NCBI GenBank assembly: GCA_041748655.1
Contig: JBGTCV010000143.1
Span: 1-64,000 of the forward strand
Length of the DNA: 64,000 nt
Direction of reading: 5' to 3'
Source of the DNA: Leptofilum sp041748655
Lineage (GTDB): Bacteria > Chloroflexota > Anaerolineae > Promineifilales > Promineifilaceae
The first letter of the stretch is position 1. Every line of letters begins with the position of its first letter. This document shows positions 53,585 through 61,845 of the stretch, piece by piece. A model generated the notes under the pieces. It did not search any database, was not told where the DNA came from, and saw only the letters and a list, made by a program, of their open reading frames with translations. Both the position numbers and the translations under genes were made by a program.

Positions 53585-53659
53585 TTACCTGGTTTTGCTG
53601 CCGGAAACGGCCGTACCCACCCCCAGCATAAACGTCGCCAAACTTGTCCATTCAAGCAT
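53585..53659 (-). CDS. Possible 24-residue hydrophobic peptide
   Basis: A short frame with an ideal ribosome binding site (AGGAGG, six bases before the ATG). The product begins MLEWTSLATFMLGVG and ends in a basic KTR. The hydrophobic middle could insert in membranes. The frame lies between metY and the kinase gene and contains the iterated word ACGGCCGT. It may be a leader or small protein; it could also be chance. Confidence 0.35.
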   Translation of the reverse strand: MLEWTSLATFMLGVGTAVSGSKTR

Positions 53660-53686
53660 GAAAATCCTCCTGCGGAGGTAATTTGG

Positions 53687-53752
53687 TAATTGAGTAATTG
53701 AGTAATTGGTATCACGCCCCAATTACTCAATTACATAATTACTCAATTACTA
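53687..53752. repeat. Long AT-rich inverted repeat at the metY 3' end
   Basis: Left arm GGTAATTTGGTAATTGAGTA and onward (53687-53710), right arm 53717-53752 made of AATTACTC and AATTACAT units. Same family as 13111-13197 and 15719-15811. The right arm provides the TAG stop of metY. Confidence 0.8.
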
Positions 53753-55024
53753 CGCTGCTACGGCCAACGCCTGTTCCAAATCGGCCAAAATGTCGTCGAT
53801 ATGCTCGATGCCAATGCAGAGCCGGATCGCATCGGGGGTGACGCCTGCAGCCAGCAATTCGACTTCGGTGAGCTGGCGATGGGTGGTGGAGGCGGGATGC
53901 GCCGCCAGCGATTTGGCGTCGCCAATGTTCACCAGCCGTTTGAACAGCTTCAGCGCGTCGTAGAACTTTACCCCGGCCTCAAAGCCGCCCTTGATGCCAA
54001 AGGTGAGCAGCGCCGATGGCTTGCCGTCGGTATATTTTTGCGCCAGTTCATAATACGGCGAGCTGGGTAGCCCGGCAAAGCTGACCCAGGCAACGCTGTC
54101 GTGGTTGTCTAGATAGTTGGCGACGGCAATGGCGTTGTCGCAATGACGTTCCATCCGCAAAGCGAGCGTTTCGATTCCCTGCAAGATGAGGAAGGCGTTG
54201 AAGGGGCTGATGGCGGAGCCGGTGTTGCGCAGCGGCACGGTGCGGGCGCGGCCAATGTAGGCCGCTGGTCCCAGCGCTTCCGTGTAGACCACACCGTGGT
54301 AAGCGGCTTCTGGCGTATTGAGCATGGGGAAGCGGTCGGCGTGTTCGGCCCAGGGGAATTTGCCGGAATCGACGATGACGCCGCCCAATGAGTTGCCGTG
54401 CCCACCCATGTATTTGGTTAGCGAGTGGACCACGATGTCCGCGCCGTAATCAATCGGGCGGATGAGGATGGGGGTGGCGACGGTGTTGTCCACGATGACG
54501 GGGACGCCGTGTTTGTGGGCCATCGTGGCGATTGCTTCAATGTCTACAATATTGCCTGCCGGATTGCCGATGGTTTCGCAGAAAACGGCCGCAGTCTTCT
54601 CATCAATCAACGCTTCCAGGCTGGCCGGGCTGTCGTCGGCGGCAAAGCGCACCTCGATGCCCAGTTTGGGGAACATGTGGGCAAACAGGGTGTAGGTGCC
54701 GCCGTAGAGCAGCGGCACGGTGACGATGTTGCTGCCCGCCTCCGCAATGGTGAGGATGGCGTAGTTGATGGCGGCGCTGCCCGCGCTGACGGCCAGCCCG
54801 GCGATGCCCCCCTCTAGCTCAGCGACGCGCTTTTCCAGCACATCGGCCGTGGGGTTCATGATGCGGGTGTAGATGTTGCCGGGCACGGCCAGGTTGAACA
54901 GGTCGGCCCCGTGCTGGGCGTTGTCGAATTCGTAAGCCACGGTTTGGTAGATGGGCACCGCCACCGCTTTGGTGGTGGGGTCTGTTACATAGCCGCCGTG
55001 GATACCGATAGTTGCTGCTTTCAT
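53750..55024 (-). CDS. metY: O-acetylhomoserine sulfhydrylase (MetY)
   Basis: A 424-residue PLP enzyme of the Cys/Met metabolism family that makes homocysteine from O-acetylhomoserine and sulfide. The PLP lysine is K204 in SLTKYMGGHG. Other motifs are YTRIMNPT, SAGSAAINYAIL, VDNTVATPILIRP and, at the end, DAIRLCIGIEHIDDI. Length and the N-terminal VAVPIYQTVAYEF are those of MetY, not of cystathionine enzymes. It is 90 bases downstream of metA on the same strand, probably one operon. Confidence 0.94.
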   Translation of the reverse strand: MKAATIGIHGGYVTDPTTKAVAVPIYQTVAYEFDNAQHGADLFNLAVPGNIYTRIMNPTADVLEKRVAELEGGIAGLAVSAGSAAINYAILTIAEAGSNIVTVPLLYGGTYTLFAHMFPKLGIEVRFAADDSPASLEALIDEKTAAVFCETIGNPAGNIVDIEAIATMAHKHGVPVIVDNTVATPILIRPIDYGADIVVHSLTKYMGGHGNSLGGVIVDSGKFPWAEHADRFPMLNTPEAAYHGVVYTEALGPAAYIGRARTVPLRNTGSAISPFNAFLILQGIETLALRMERHCDNAIAVANYLDNHDSVAWVSFAGLPSSPYYELAQKYTDGKPSALLTFGIKGGFEAGVKFYDALKLFKRLVNIGDAKSLAAHPASTTHRQLTEVELLAAGVTPDAIRLCIGIEHIDDILADLEQALAVAA

Positions 55025-55040
55025 AATCGTTGTTGCTCCT

Positions 55041-55100
55041 AGATTTTTACCGCAGAGGCACCGCGTGTGCTGAACAAGTTTGTTTCTCTGTGCCCTCTGT
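55041..55100. repeat. Partial CCGCAGAGG-type repeat between metA and metY
   Basis: ACCGCAGAGGCAC near 55047 and GTGCCCTCTGTGG near 55090 are imperfect inverses. The family matches the inner arms of the element at 43912-44037. Confidence 0.5.
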
Positions 55101-55114
55101 GGCTCGTTTGTAAA

Positions 55115-56182
55115 TTAGCGCAGTCCGAGTGGGTTATTTGGGTCGATGCCGGGACTGAACGGCCGTTTCCGTTCCAGCGCCGTCAGTTGATAAACAAGGC
55201 CCAGCCAGTTGTTAAACAACGCTTTGCCCGTGTCGCCCCAGGTGTTGTCCAGATGCTGCTCGATGGCGGCTTCAGGGAAGGGGGGGATGGGGGTATTGGC
55301 TTCCTGGCTGGCTAAAATGATGGCTTGATATTCGTCGGCGATGGCAGCGGCCGTTTCCGGGAAATAATTCTCCGGGTGGGGTGGATACGTATCGATCTCG
55401 CCCGCCACAAACCGCAGCACTTCCCGCTTGTACTCTTTCAGCAAGCTGTTGTGATCATATTCCGGGTGTCCCTGAAAGTAGACCAGCCGAAACTGGTCTG
55501 GGCTGACCGCCATATGCACGCCGCCCGTTTCGCTTTCCACTAAAATGGCCAGCCCCGCCGCCTCCAGCTGCGCCCGGGTGATGGCGTTGTGGCGGGAATG
55601 GACCACATCGAACCTAGTGTTGATGTTGCGCAGCAGCGGATGGCTTTTGTTGACGATGCGATGTGGGTAAACGCCCCACTTTTTGGCGGGCAGCGGCTGC
55701 CGCTTGATGCCATACAGCTGCTTCATCAAAGCATGGGTAGCTAAACAAGAGCACATCACCGAGGTCACATTTTCCGTGGCCCAGCCGATCACTTCTTGCA
55801 GTGGCTGCCAGAACGGTTCCTGCTCCAGCGTGGGATTGGCCACATTGGCCCCGGTGATCACCAGCGCGTCTAGCCCTTCCTGCTTGAGCTGCTCGAAGGT
55901 GGTGTAATATTCGTCGATGTACGCCTGGGTTTTGCTGCTGCGGGGCAGGCCCGGAATGGAAAAGGGGTAGACGTAGAACTGGGCAATCTGGTTGGAGTTG
56001 CCCAACAGCCGCATAAACTGCTGCTCGGTTATGGTGAGGGCGGCATCAGGCATCATGTTGAGCAGCCCGATGTGCAGTTCGCGAATATCCTGGTGCAGGG
56101 CGTGTTCCAGGGAGAGAATTTCTTGCCCCTGCTGGCGCAGCTGGTCAAAGGTTGGAAGTGGCGAATGGGCGACTAATGGCAT
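55115..56182 (-). CDS. metA: Homoserine O-acyltransferase (MetA family)
   Basis: A 355-residue enzyme that acylates homoserine, the step before metY. It opens with a helix and GLLNMMPDAALTITEQQFMR. The nucleophile is probably C146 in CSCLATHAL, the site of the family's CWGAQA. GHPEYD near the C-terminus gives the base. Whether it uses acetyl- or succinyl-CoA cannot be decided from motif alone; the adjacent metY suggests acetyl. The ribosome binding site is weak. A 356-base gap lies upstream. Confidence 0.9.
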   Translation of the reverse strand: MPLVAHSPLPTFDQLRQQGQEILSLEHALHQDIRELHIGLLNMMPDAALTITEQQFMRLLGNSNQIAQFYVYPFSIPGLPRSSKTQAYIDEYYTTFEQLKQEGLDALVITGANVANPTLEQEPFWQPLQEVIGWATENVTSVMCSCLATHALMKQLYGIKRQPLPAKKWGVYPHRIVNKSHPLLRNINTRFDVVHSRHNAITRAQLEAAGLAILVESETGGVHMAVSPDQFRLVYFQGHPEYDHNSLLKEYKREVLRFVAGEIDTYPPHPENYFPETAAAIADEYQAIILASQEANTPIPPFPEAAIEQHLDNTWGDTGKALFNNWLGLVYQLTALERKRPFSPGIDPNNPLGLR

Positions 56183-56538
56183 AAGGGTATGTTGCTGTTC
56201 GGTTTAACTGTTTGGGTAAGATACGGCCGTTTACCCTTCCATAGAGCAAACGAGCCTCAACACAGACAAAGCTGGCTGTTAGCTGATTAAATTCGTGGGG
56301 TCGCGGGGGAAGTCGTGGCGCGTGAGTGGAAGTTTAACGCGCTGACGGTACCAATCGGGTACAAAACTGCCCCCGCTTGATACACAACATACAGCAAGGC
56401 ATGCCAGCCATCATAAAGCTATTTGAGGAGTCGATTGGCATAAAAATTTGCATGAACGAATCGCCTTGCCTGAATAAGTTAACAGCGGCTGATGTTAACA
56501 AACAGTGCGCCATGCGTCAACGGGCAAAATTTTGCTTT
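56183..56538. other. Non-coding gap upstream of metA
   Basis: The 356-base stretch between metA and the histidine kinase gene shows no convincing gene, and no SAM or other methionine riboswitch pattern was recognised on the minus strand. One ACGGCCGT word lies at 56222. A plus-strand open frame over it runs antisense into the kinase gene and is not accepted. Confidence 0.5.
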
Positions 56539-58029
56539 TTAACTGGCGAGCTTGATCGTTGGGGCGTTAACGGGCAGCTGTATCGTGAAGATTGTGCCGC
56601 CAGCGGGATTATCTGTCAGGGTTATTGTGCCAGACATTGTTTCCAGAAGCTGCCTGACAATGTAAAGTCCCAAACCCAGACCGCTGTGCGAACCTGTGTT
56701 GCTGCCCTGGTAAAAAAGCTCCCAAATCTTGTCTTTTTCAGCTTCGGGAATGCCAACGCCCTGATCGGTTATAGTTATTTCCAGGTGAGTCTCATAAGCC
56801 ATATGCAGATGAACGGGCATCTGTGGCGGGGAAAATTTAAGTGCGTTGGTTACCAGGTTTAAAACGACTTGTTTTAGGAGAAAATAATCCAGGGTGAGAG
56901 GAGCCATCTCAGCCCCATTGAACTCAATTTCCAGGTTGGGTGAATCGGCCGTTTCTTGTTTGAGTTCCCTGGTGAGACGCTGGCACAATTGGCCAAATTG
57001 AATCAGTTCTTGCTGAGGATGTACGGCTTTGTTTTGCGCACTTTCCACCAGTGAGACATCCTGTAGTAATTCGGTAAGGTAGAAAATGGATTGGCGAATG
57101 CGACTGTACTGTTCTTCCCGTTTGCTGTCGGAGAGGCGATCGTAATATTTATCCAGCATGGTGGCTGAGTTGTTGATAACTGTCAACGGGGTGCGGAATT
57201 CGTGGGATACGCTCGTGATGATTTTAGAGCGTAATTTGTTGAGCTCCTCTTCGCGCTGCAAGGCAAAGACAACCTCACGGGCCATTTGTTGTTCACGAAT
57301 CAGGGAATTTTCTAAATCGGCCGTTCGCTCTTCCAATTTGATGACGGCCTGCTGCTCTTTTACTGTTGCCTTTTCAAATTCCTTGAGGACGGTGATGATT
57401 GCCGAAATGATGACGGCATTGATCACGACAAAAACCAGGCTGAAAGCAACAATGTTCTCCAGGCTGGGAATGGGGCTTTCCATAGCGGAAGCGGTAATGA
57501 CAATGTTCCCAACAGAAATTTGCCAGGCCAGGATGATAAAGGTGACCAGACTGATGAGTAAGGCAACAAACCCAACCCGCCATCCCAGGAAAAGCGCCGC
57601 CAAAATTGAAAAGGCAGAAAAATAAAGCCGCCAATCCTCGGCAATACCAAAAAAGGATAAATCTACCACGCCAAGCATATAAAGAATGCCCAAAAAGGTG
57701 AGGGCGCGCGCCCTGTAGCTGATCTGCCGGAGATGGCTGATGAAACCAATTGTGATCGTACCTGTGAGGTAGACCAGAACCAGATCCCAGCGCTGTCGTT
57801 TTAGCAGGTCACCCATAATGGAGAGAATGATCAGGGTGCCGATTAGTGAAGATAGGCGCAGCATCACCGTCAGGATGCGATCTCGACCTTGCACAAGCAA
57901 CAGGTTCAGATCGGAATTCTGAGCTGCGTATTCATGGTTTGTGGGTGTGGGTAAGAAGTAGTTTTTGATGGCTTGCGATACGATGTTGGCTTGTATTAAG
58001 CGTTTGGGGTTTTGGTTAAAAGATTTCAT
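56539..58029 (-). CDS. Orphan membrane sensor histidine kinase
   Basis: A 496-residue kinase. The N-terminal part (about 50-215) has six hydrophobic segments, an integral sensor module. A coiled linker to about 270 leads to the H box SHEFRTPL with H276. The ATP-binding domain has N box NLVTNALKFSP, G1 DQGVGIP and G2 GSHSGLGLGLYIVRQL. No response regulator lies near it. Start ATG 58029 is preferred to an in-frame TTG at 58041. The signal sensed is unknown. Confidence 0.9.
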   Translation of the reverse strand: MKSFNQNPKRLIQANIVSQAIKNYFLPTPTNHEYAAQNSDLNLLLVQGRDRILTVMLRLSSLIGTLIILSIMGDLLKRQRWDLVLVYLTGTITIGFISHLRQISYRARALTFLGILYMLGVVDLSFFGIAEDWRLYFSAFSILAALFLGWRVGFVALLISLVTFIILAWQISVGNIVITASAMESPIPSLENIVAFSLVFVVINAVIISAIITVLKEFEKATVKEQQAVIKLEERTADLENSLIREQQMAREVVFALQREEELNKLRSKIITSVSHEFRTPLTVINNSATMLDKYYDRLSDSKREEQYSRIRQSIFYLTELLQDVSLVESAQNKAVHPQQELIQFGQLCQRLTRELKQETADSPNLEIEFNGAEMAPLTLDYFLLKQVVLNLVTNALKFSPPQMPVHLHMAYETHLEITITDQGVGIPEAEKDKIWELFYQGSNTGSHSGLGLGLYIVRQLLETMSGTITLTDNPAGGTIFTIQLPVNAPTIKLAS

Positions 58030-58201
58030 TTTATCCGGCAAGACCTACATTTATTGTTTATGCGTGGCATTGTTACACATTTTGGCAATATTTTCCCATT
58101 TATCTTGTAAAATCATGCCTGCTGTTAAAATGGCGGTAAGAACTTACACTCGTGGGTTGACTCGCATCTTGGCATCATTATGATATATACAGGTAAGCCA
58201 C

Positions 58202-58651
58202 ATGTCGATAAAAATCTTGGTATTACATGGCCCTAATTTGAACTTGCTTGGTAGTCGAGAGCCGGAGGTATACGGCCGTTTCAGCCTAACCGACATCAAT
58301 AATTTATTGTCGGAACAGGCAGAAACCGCCCACGCCTCGGTACAATTTTTCCAATCCAACCACGAAGGTGCCTTAATTGACGCCATTCACGAAGCCCGGA
58401 GCTGGGCTGATGGCATTCTTATCAATCCCGGCGCATTCACCCATTACAGCTATGCCCTGCGCGATGCCCTGGCTGCCGTGAATTTGCCGGTCGTTGAGGT
58501 GCATCTGTCCAATATTCACGCGCGTGAAGAATTTCGGCAAAAATCAGTTTTGGCGGCTATCTGTGTGGGGCAAATTTCGGGGTTTGGCTGGCGCAGCTAT
58601 GCGCTGGGTTTGCAGGCGCTGCTGGCGACGATACAAGAAAAAAGAGCTTAG
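58202..58651 (+). CDS. aroQ: Type II 3-dehydroquinate dehydratase
   Basis: A 149-residue shikimate-pathway enzyme converting 3-dehydroquinate to 3-dehydroshikimate. The motifs are HGPNLNLLGSREPEVYG, with the lid residues and catalytic tyrosine, QSNHEGALIDAIHEA, NPGAFTHYSYALRDAL and EVHLSNIHAREEFR. The length is typical. The gene is monocistronic; a possible promoter element TATATA lies near 58180. Confidence 0.96.
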   Translation: MSIKILVLHGPNLNLLGSREPEVYGRFSLTDINNLLSEQAETAHASVQFFQSNHEGALIDAIHEARSWADGILINPGAFTHYSYALRDALAAVNLPVVEVHLSNIHAREEFRQKSVLAAICVGQISGFGWRSYALGLQALLATIQEKRA

Positions 58652-58698
58652 ACCGAAGATTTATCGCTGGGAACGAAAATAATGATGGCCTAAGCTCT
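58641..58698 (+). terminator. Possible terminator after aroQ
   Basis: AAGAGCTTAG (58641-58650) pairs exactly with CTAAGCTCTT (58689-58698), loop 38 bases, followed by TC. The left arm contains the aroQ stop codon. The long loop makes the function uncertain. Confidence 0.5.
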
Positions 58699-58878
58699 TT
58701 CCTCGATCTGGGTAGGGTCTTTTCAAGGCAATGATGCGGTAACAATGCGTGCGTCGATGCGGTTATGATGTTGTTGCAATGCGTCTACGATGTTGGCTCC
58801 TGAGCGGGTAAGTTGTTCGCTGCGGTGCGGCTGCGTTGAATCTGCGTTGCTGCTGGGATGTTTGTCAAGTCCTACCCA

Positions 58879-58902
58879 GACAAGGTTTTTGCAAACCTTG
58901 TC
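58879..58902. repeat. GACAAGGTTT hairpin
   Basis: GACAAGGTTT (58879-58888), loop TTGC, AAACCTTGTC (58893-58902). It lies in the 415-base gap 58652-59066; nothing else was recognised there beyond the aroQ terminator. A minus-strand open frame of 64 codons there shows no recognisable motif. Confidence 0.6.
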
Positions 58903-59066
58903 CCCATTTATAGCCAAGCAACATTACGAAATAAATTACAATGCAATTCCAAAGTTTCTGCTGCCAAATAAAAGGAGTGGGTCTATAATGATGTTTGCAA
59001 CGATATTGTTTGACTCAAGTGGAGAATGTACAAATTCTCCGCTTTCATTAAATAAGGAATCGGTCA

Positions 59067-59255
59067 ATGAAAAAACAGCTTCGTTTGGCACTCTATTTTG
59101 CTTTTTGTTTGCTTTTGCTGCCGTTAACTGTGGCGGCTGCTCCTCTGCTAGAAGCAGAACCTGTTAATTTGCCCGGTTGGGTTGGGGGACTACTGGCGGT
59201 CCTTGCTTTGCTGATGCCGATTTTCTTCCGGGTATGGCTGAAGCAGCAAAAGTAG
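59067..59255 (+). CDS. Small membrane protein of unknown function
   Basis: A 62-residue protein with a signal-like start (MKKQLRLALYFAFCLLLLP), an AAA cleavage-like site near residue 24 and a C-terminal hydrophobic helix (about 38-56) ending in a basic KQQK tail. AAGGAA precedes the ATG. The two-segment composition supports a real small protein. No family is recognised and no partner is evident. Confidence 0.5.
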   Translation: MKKQLRLALYFAFCLLLLPLTVAAAPLLEAEPVNLPGWVGGLLAVLALLMPIFFRVWLKQQK

Positions 59256-59345
59256 AGACTCGACTTTTGTGTCACCCTTCTACAATACAGTTATTTGTCT
59301 TCTGTTCCAGGGGAGAGCTAAACTGTTACCTCCAATCTCCCTTGC

Positions 59346-59377
59346 CCAACTATGTCACATTCATGTCACATAGTTGG
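59346..59377. promoter_or_regulatory. Hairpin and palindrome in the leader region of the sugar transporter
   Basis: CCAACTATGTCACAT (59346-59360) and ATGTCACATAGTTGG (59363-59377) pair with one mismatch. A separate perfect palindrome GTTCTAGAAC lies at 59417-59426, about 135 bases before the binding-protein ATG, in a position where a repressor operator would be possible. The rest of 59256-59560 holds no gene. Confidence 0.4.
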
Positions 59378-59560
59378 CTGAAACCCTCTTGAATTTAGGG
59401 CTGCCCTTTTGTTATAGTTCTAGAACTTCTTGCACCTGGGCAACCTGCTTCCCATGCCCATCACCGCAACGATTCATTATTTACCCACATGCAAAAGCTG
59501 CGGTATTTTGCAACGCTTGAATAACCCATAACCCGCTTTTGCACAAAATGAGGAGAGAAT

Positions 59561-60892
59561 ATGTCACGTAAATTTACCCCCTTTATTTTATTGCTCCTGT
59601 TGGCCATGCTGCTCGCCGCTTGTGGTGGTTCCACCGATGAACCAGAAGCCGCCGATACCACAGACACTGCCGCCGACACGACGACCGATACTGAAGAAAC
59701 CATGGAAGAAATGGCCGATACGGTTGAGGTCTTTTCCTGGTGGACCGGTGGTGGTGAAGCAGCCGGTTTAGACGCGATGATTGAAGTATTTGCCGAAAAA
59801 TACCCCAACATCGCTTTTGAAAATGCGGCCGTTGCTGGTGGTGCAGGCACCAACGCGCGCGCCGTTTTGGCCACTCGCCTCCAGGCTGGTGATGCTCCAG
59901 ACAGCTGGCAAGGTCATGCAGGTCAGGAACTCATCGGCACCTACGTTGCCGCCGATCAGCTGGAACCGGTGAACTTCCTCTTTGAAGAAAACGGCTGGCT
60001 GGAAGTAATGCCCGACACGCTAATCCCCCTGATCTCCCAGGATGGCAACATCTACTCCGTGCCGGTAAACATTCATCGCGCCAACGTCCTTTGGTACAAC
60101 CCCACCGTGCTGGCTGAGAGTGGCCTGGATGTTCCCACAACTTTAGCCGAATGGTATACCACCATGGATGCGCTGCAAGCAGCCGGCATGGATGCACCGT
60201 TGGCAATGGGCGAACAGTGGACTGCTTTGCACCTCTTTGAGACGATTCTGCTGGCCTCCTTAGGCCCGGATGCATACGAAGCGCTGTGGGATGGTTCTGG
60301 TGATTGGGGCAGTGCTGCGGTTACAACTGCTTTAGACGATTTTGCCAAAGTGCTGACCTACACTAACAGCGACGCTTCTGCTCTGAGCTGGCAAGATGCC
60401 TCCCAACTGGTGCTTTCTGGCGATGCCGCCTTCAACGTAATGGGCGACTGGGCTGAAGGGTTCTTCCGCGAAGTTGGTTTCGAGCCGAACACCGGCTACG
60501 GTTGGGCACCTGTTCCCAGTACTGATGGTAACTTCCAGTTCCTGTCCGACAGCTTCGTGCTGCCCAAGGGCGCACCCCATCGTGACGCTGCTATCGCCTG
60601 GCTCACCGTGGCTGGCTCCATTGAAGGGCAAGACGCCTTCAACCCGGTTAAAGGCTCCATCCCCGCCCGCAGCGATGCAGACCGCAGCCTGTACGGCGAA
60701 TACCTGCTCTCTGCTATGGATGATTGGGCCAGCGACCGCGTCGTCGGCAGTTTGACTCACGGCACAGTGGCTAACGATTCCTGGAAATCAGAAATCGACA
60801 CGGCAATGGGTCTCTTCCTGGCTAATGGCAATGTCGCCACCTTCCAGTCTGCTCTGGTAACGACTTGTGCTGCATCTGGCCCTTGTCAATAA
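59561..60892 (+). CDS. Extracellular carbohydrate-binding lipoprotein of an ABC transporter
   Basis: A 443-residue solute-binding protein of the family 1 (sugar) type. The lipobox is LLAAC (C21) and an acidic, Thr/Asp-rich linker follows. VFSWWTGGGEAAGLDAMIE and WYNPTVLAESGLDVPTTLAE are typical, as is the VPVNIHRANVLW stretch. The ligand is probably a mono- or disaccharide, not determined. It is separated from the permease genes by a hairpin. The gene is not followed by an ATPase. Confidence 0.93.
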   Translation: MSRKFTPFILLLLLAMLLAACGGSTDEPEAADTTDTAADTTTDTEETMEEMADTVEVFSWWTGGGEAAGLDAMIEVFAEKYPNIAFENAAVAGGAGTNARAVLATRLQAGDAPDSWQGHAGQELIGTYVAADQLEPVNFLFEENGWLEVMPDTLIPLISQDGNIYSVPVNIHRANVLWYNPTVLAESGLDVPTTLAEWYTTMDALQAAGMDAPLAMGEQWTALHLFETILLASLGPDAYEALWDGSGDWGSAAVTTALDDFAKVLTYTNSDASALSWQDASQLVLSGDAAFNVMGDWAEGFFREVGFEPNTGYGWAPVPSTDGNFQFLSDSFVLPKGAPHRDAAIAWLTVAGSIEGQDAFNPVKGSIPARSDADRSLYGEYLLSAMDDWASDRVVGSLTHGTVANDSWKSEIDTAMGLFLANGNVATFQSALVTTCAASGPCQ

Positions 60893-60908
60893 GCTAAACT
60901 GATTTGAG

Positions 60909-60942
60909 ATGGGGTAGGCACGCCTGTGCCTACCCCATTTTT
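60909..60942 (+). terminator. Hairpin between binding-protein and permease genes
   Basis: ATGGGGTAGGCAC (60909-60921), loop GCCT, GTGCCTACCCCAT (60926-60938), then TTTT. It lies 16 bases after the binding-protein stop. Such intercistronic hairpins typically allow read-through, so that the binding protein is made in excess of the permeases. Confidence 0.85.
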
Positions 60943-60957
60943 ATGTAAGGAGATGCA

Positions 60958-61845
60958 ATGCGCTACAACAAAGACCAACTGCTTGCCGTTGCCCTGGTTT
61001 CCCCATCAATTTTAGCTGTTTTTATCTTTGTTTATGGCTTTATCGGCTGGTCAGGGCGGGTTTCGCTGAGTCAATGGGTAGGCTTGCTGCCAAATTATGA
61101 GTGGGCAGGGCTCATCAACTATACCAACCTGCTAAAAGACCCTCGTTTTCAGATTGATATTCGCAACACGATTATTTTTACGGTGTTGTTTGTGGGCGGT
61201 TCGCTGCTGCTGGGGTTGGGACTGGCCATTTTGCTGGATCAGGGGCTGCGTGGTGAATCGTTCTTCCGCAGCCTGTTTCTCTTTCCGATGGCGATTTCAT
61301 TTATTGTTACGGGTGTGGTGTGGCGCTGGTTGATGAACCCAGCGCAGGGTTCCCGCATTAGCGGCCTCAATTTATTGTTTGACAACCTTGGACTTGATTT
61401 TTTGATTAGCCGTTGGCACACAACGCCGCAGTGGGGCATTGCCGCCATTGCCATTCCGGCGATTTGGCAGATGTCTGGGTATACGATGGCGCTTTACCTG
61501 GGCGGCTTGCGGGCGATTCCTGAATCGCTGCGGGAAGCGGCGCGGGTGGAGGGGGCTAGCGAGTTTGAGATTTACCGGTACCATATTTTGCCGCTGCTAC
61601 GGCCGATTACCCTCAGTGCCATGATTATTTTAGGGCATATTTCCCTGAAGGTGTTTGATTTGATTGTGGCGGTGGCTGGCAAGCAGGTGGCGCTGGATGT
61701 GCCTGCGATTTATATGTGGACCACGACGTTTGACGGTAATTTTTACAATCGGGGGGCTGCCATTGGCATGATGCTGCTGTTCAGCGTGGCGGTGCTGGTG
61801 ATTCCCTATTTATGGTATACCCTGCGCACGGAGGCTGACCTGTGA
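60958..61845 (+). CDS. Sugar ABC transporter permease (MalF/UgpA type)
   Basis: A 295-residue membrane protein with six hydrophobic segments. The EAA loop ESLREAARVEGASEFEIYRY (from about residue 184) is the contact to the ATPase. A ribosome binding site AAGGAG precedes the ATG. The gene is directly followed by the partner permease, the stop and next start overlapping by four bases. Confidence 0.94.
   Translation: MRYNKDQLLAVALVSPSILAVFIFVYGFIGWSGRVSLSQWVGLLPNYEWAGLINYTNLLKDPRFQIDIRNTIIFTVLFVGGSLLLGLGLAILLDQGLRGESFFRSLFLFPMAISFIVTGVVWRWLMNPAQGSRISGLNLLFDNLGLDFLISRWHTTPQWGIAAIAIPAIWQMSGYTMALYLGGLRAIPESLREAARVEGASEFEIYRYHILPLLRPITLSAMIILGHISLKVFDLIVAVAGKQVALDVPAIYMWTTTFDGNFYNRGAAIGMMLLFSVAVLVIPYLWYTLRTEADL

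Noticed and set aside
56183..56538. SAM riboswitch upstream of metA
   Set aside because: The conserved core of the known SAM riboswitch classes was not recognised in the minus-strand sequence; only a covariance-model search would settle this.
56377..56862. 161-codon plus-strand open frame near the histidine kinase
   Set aside because: More than half is antisense to the kinase and no motif is visible.
58723..58917. 64-codon minus-strand frame in the gap after aroQ
   Set aside because: No ribosome binding site or recognisable motif; it crosses a palindromic hairpin repeat.
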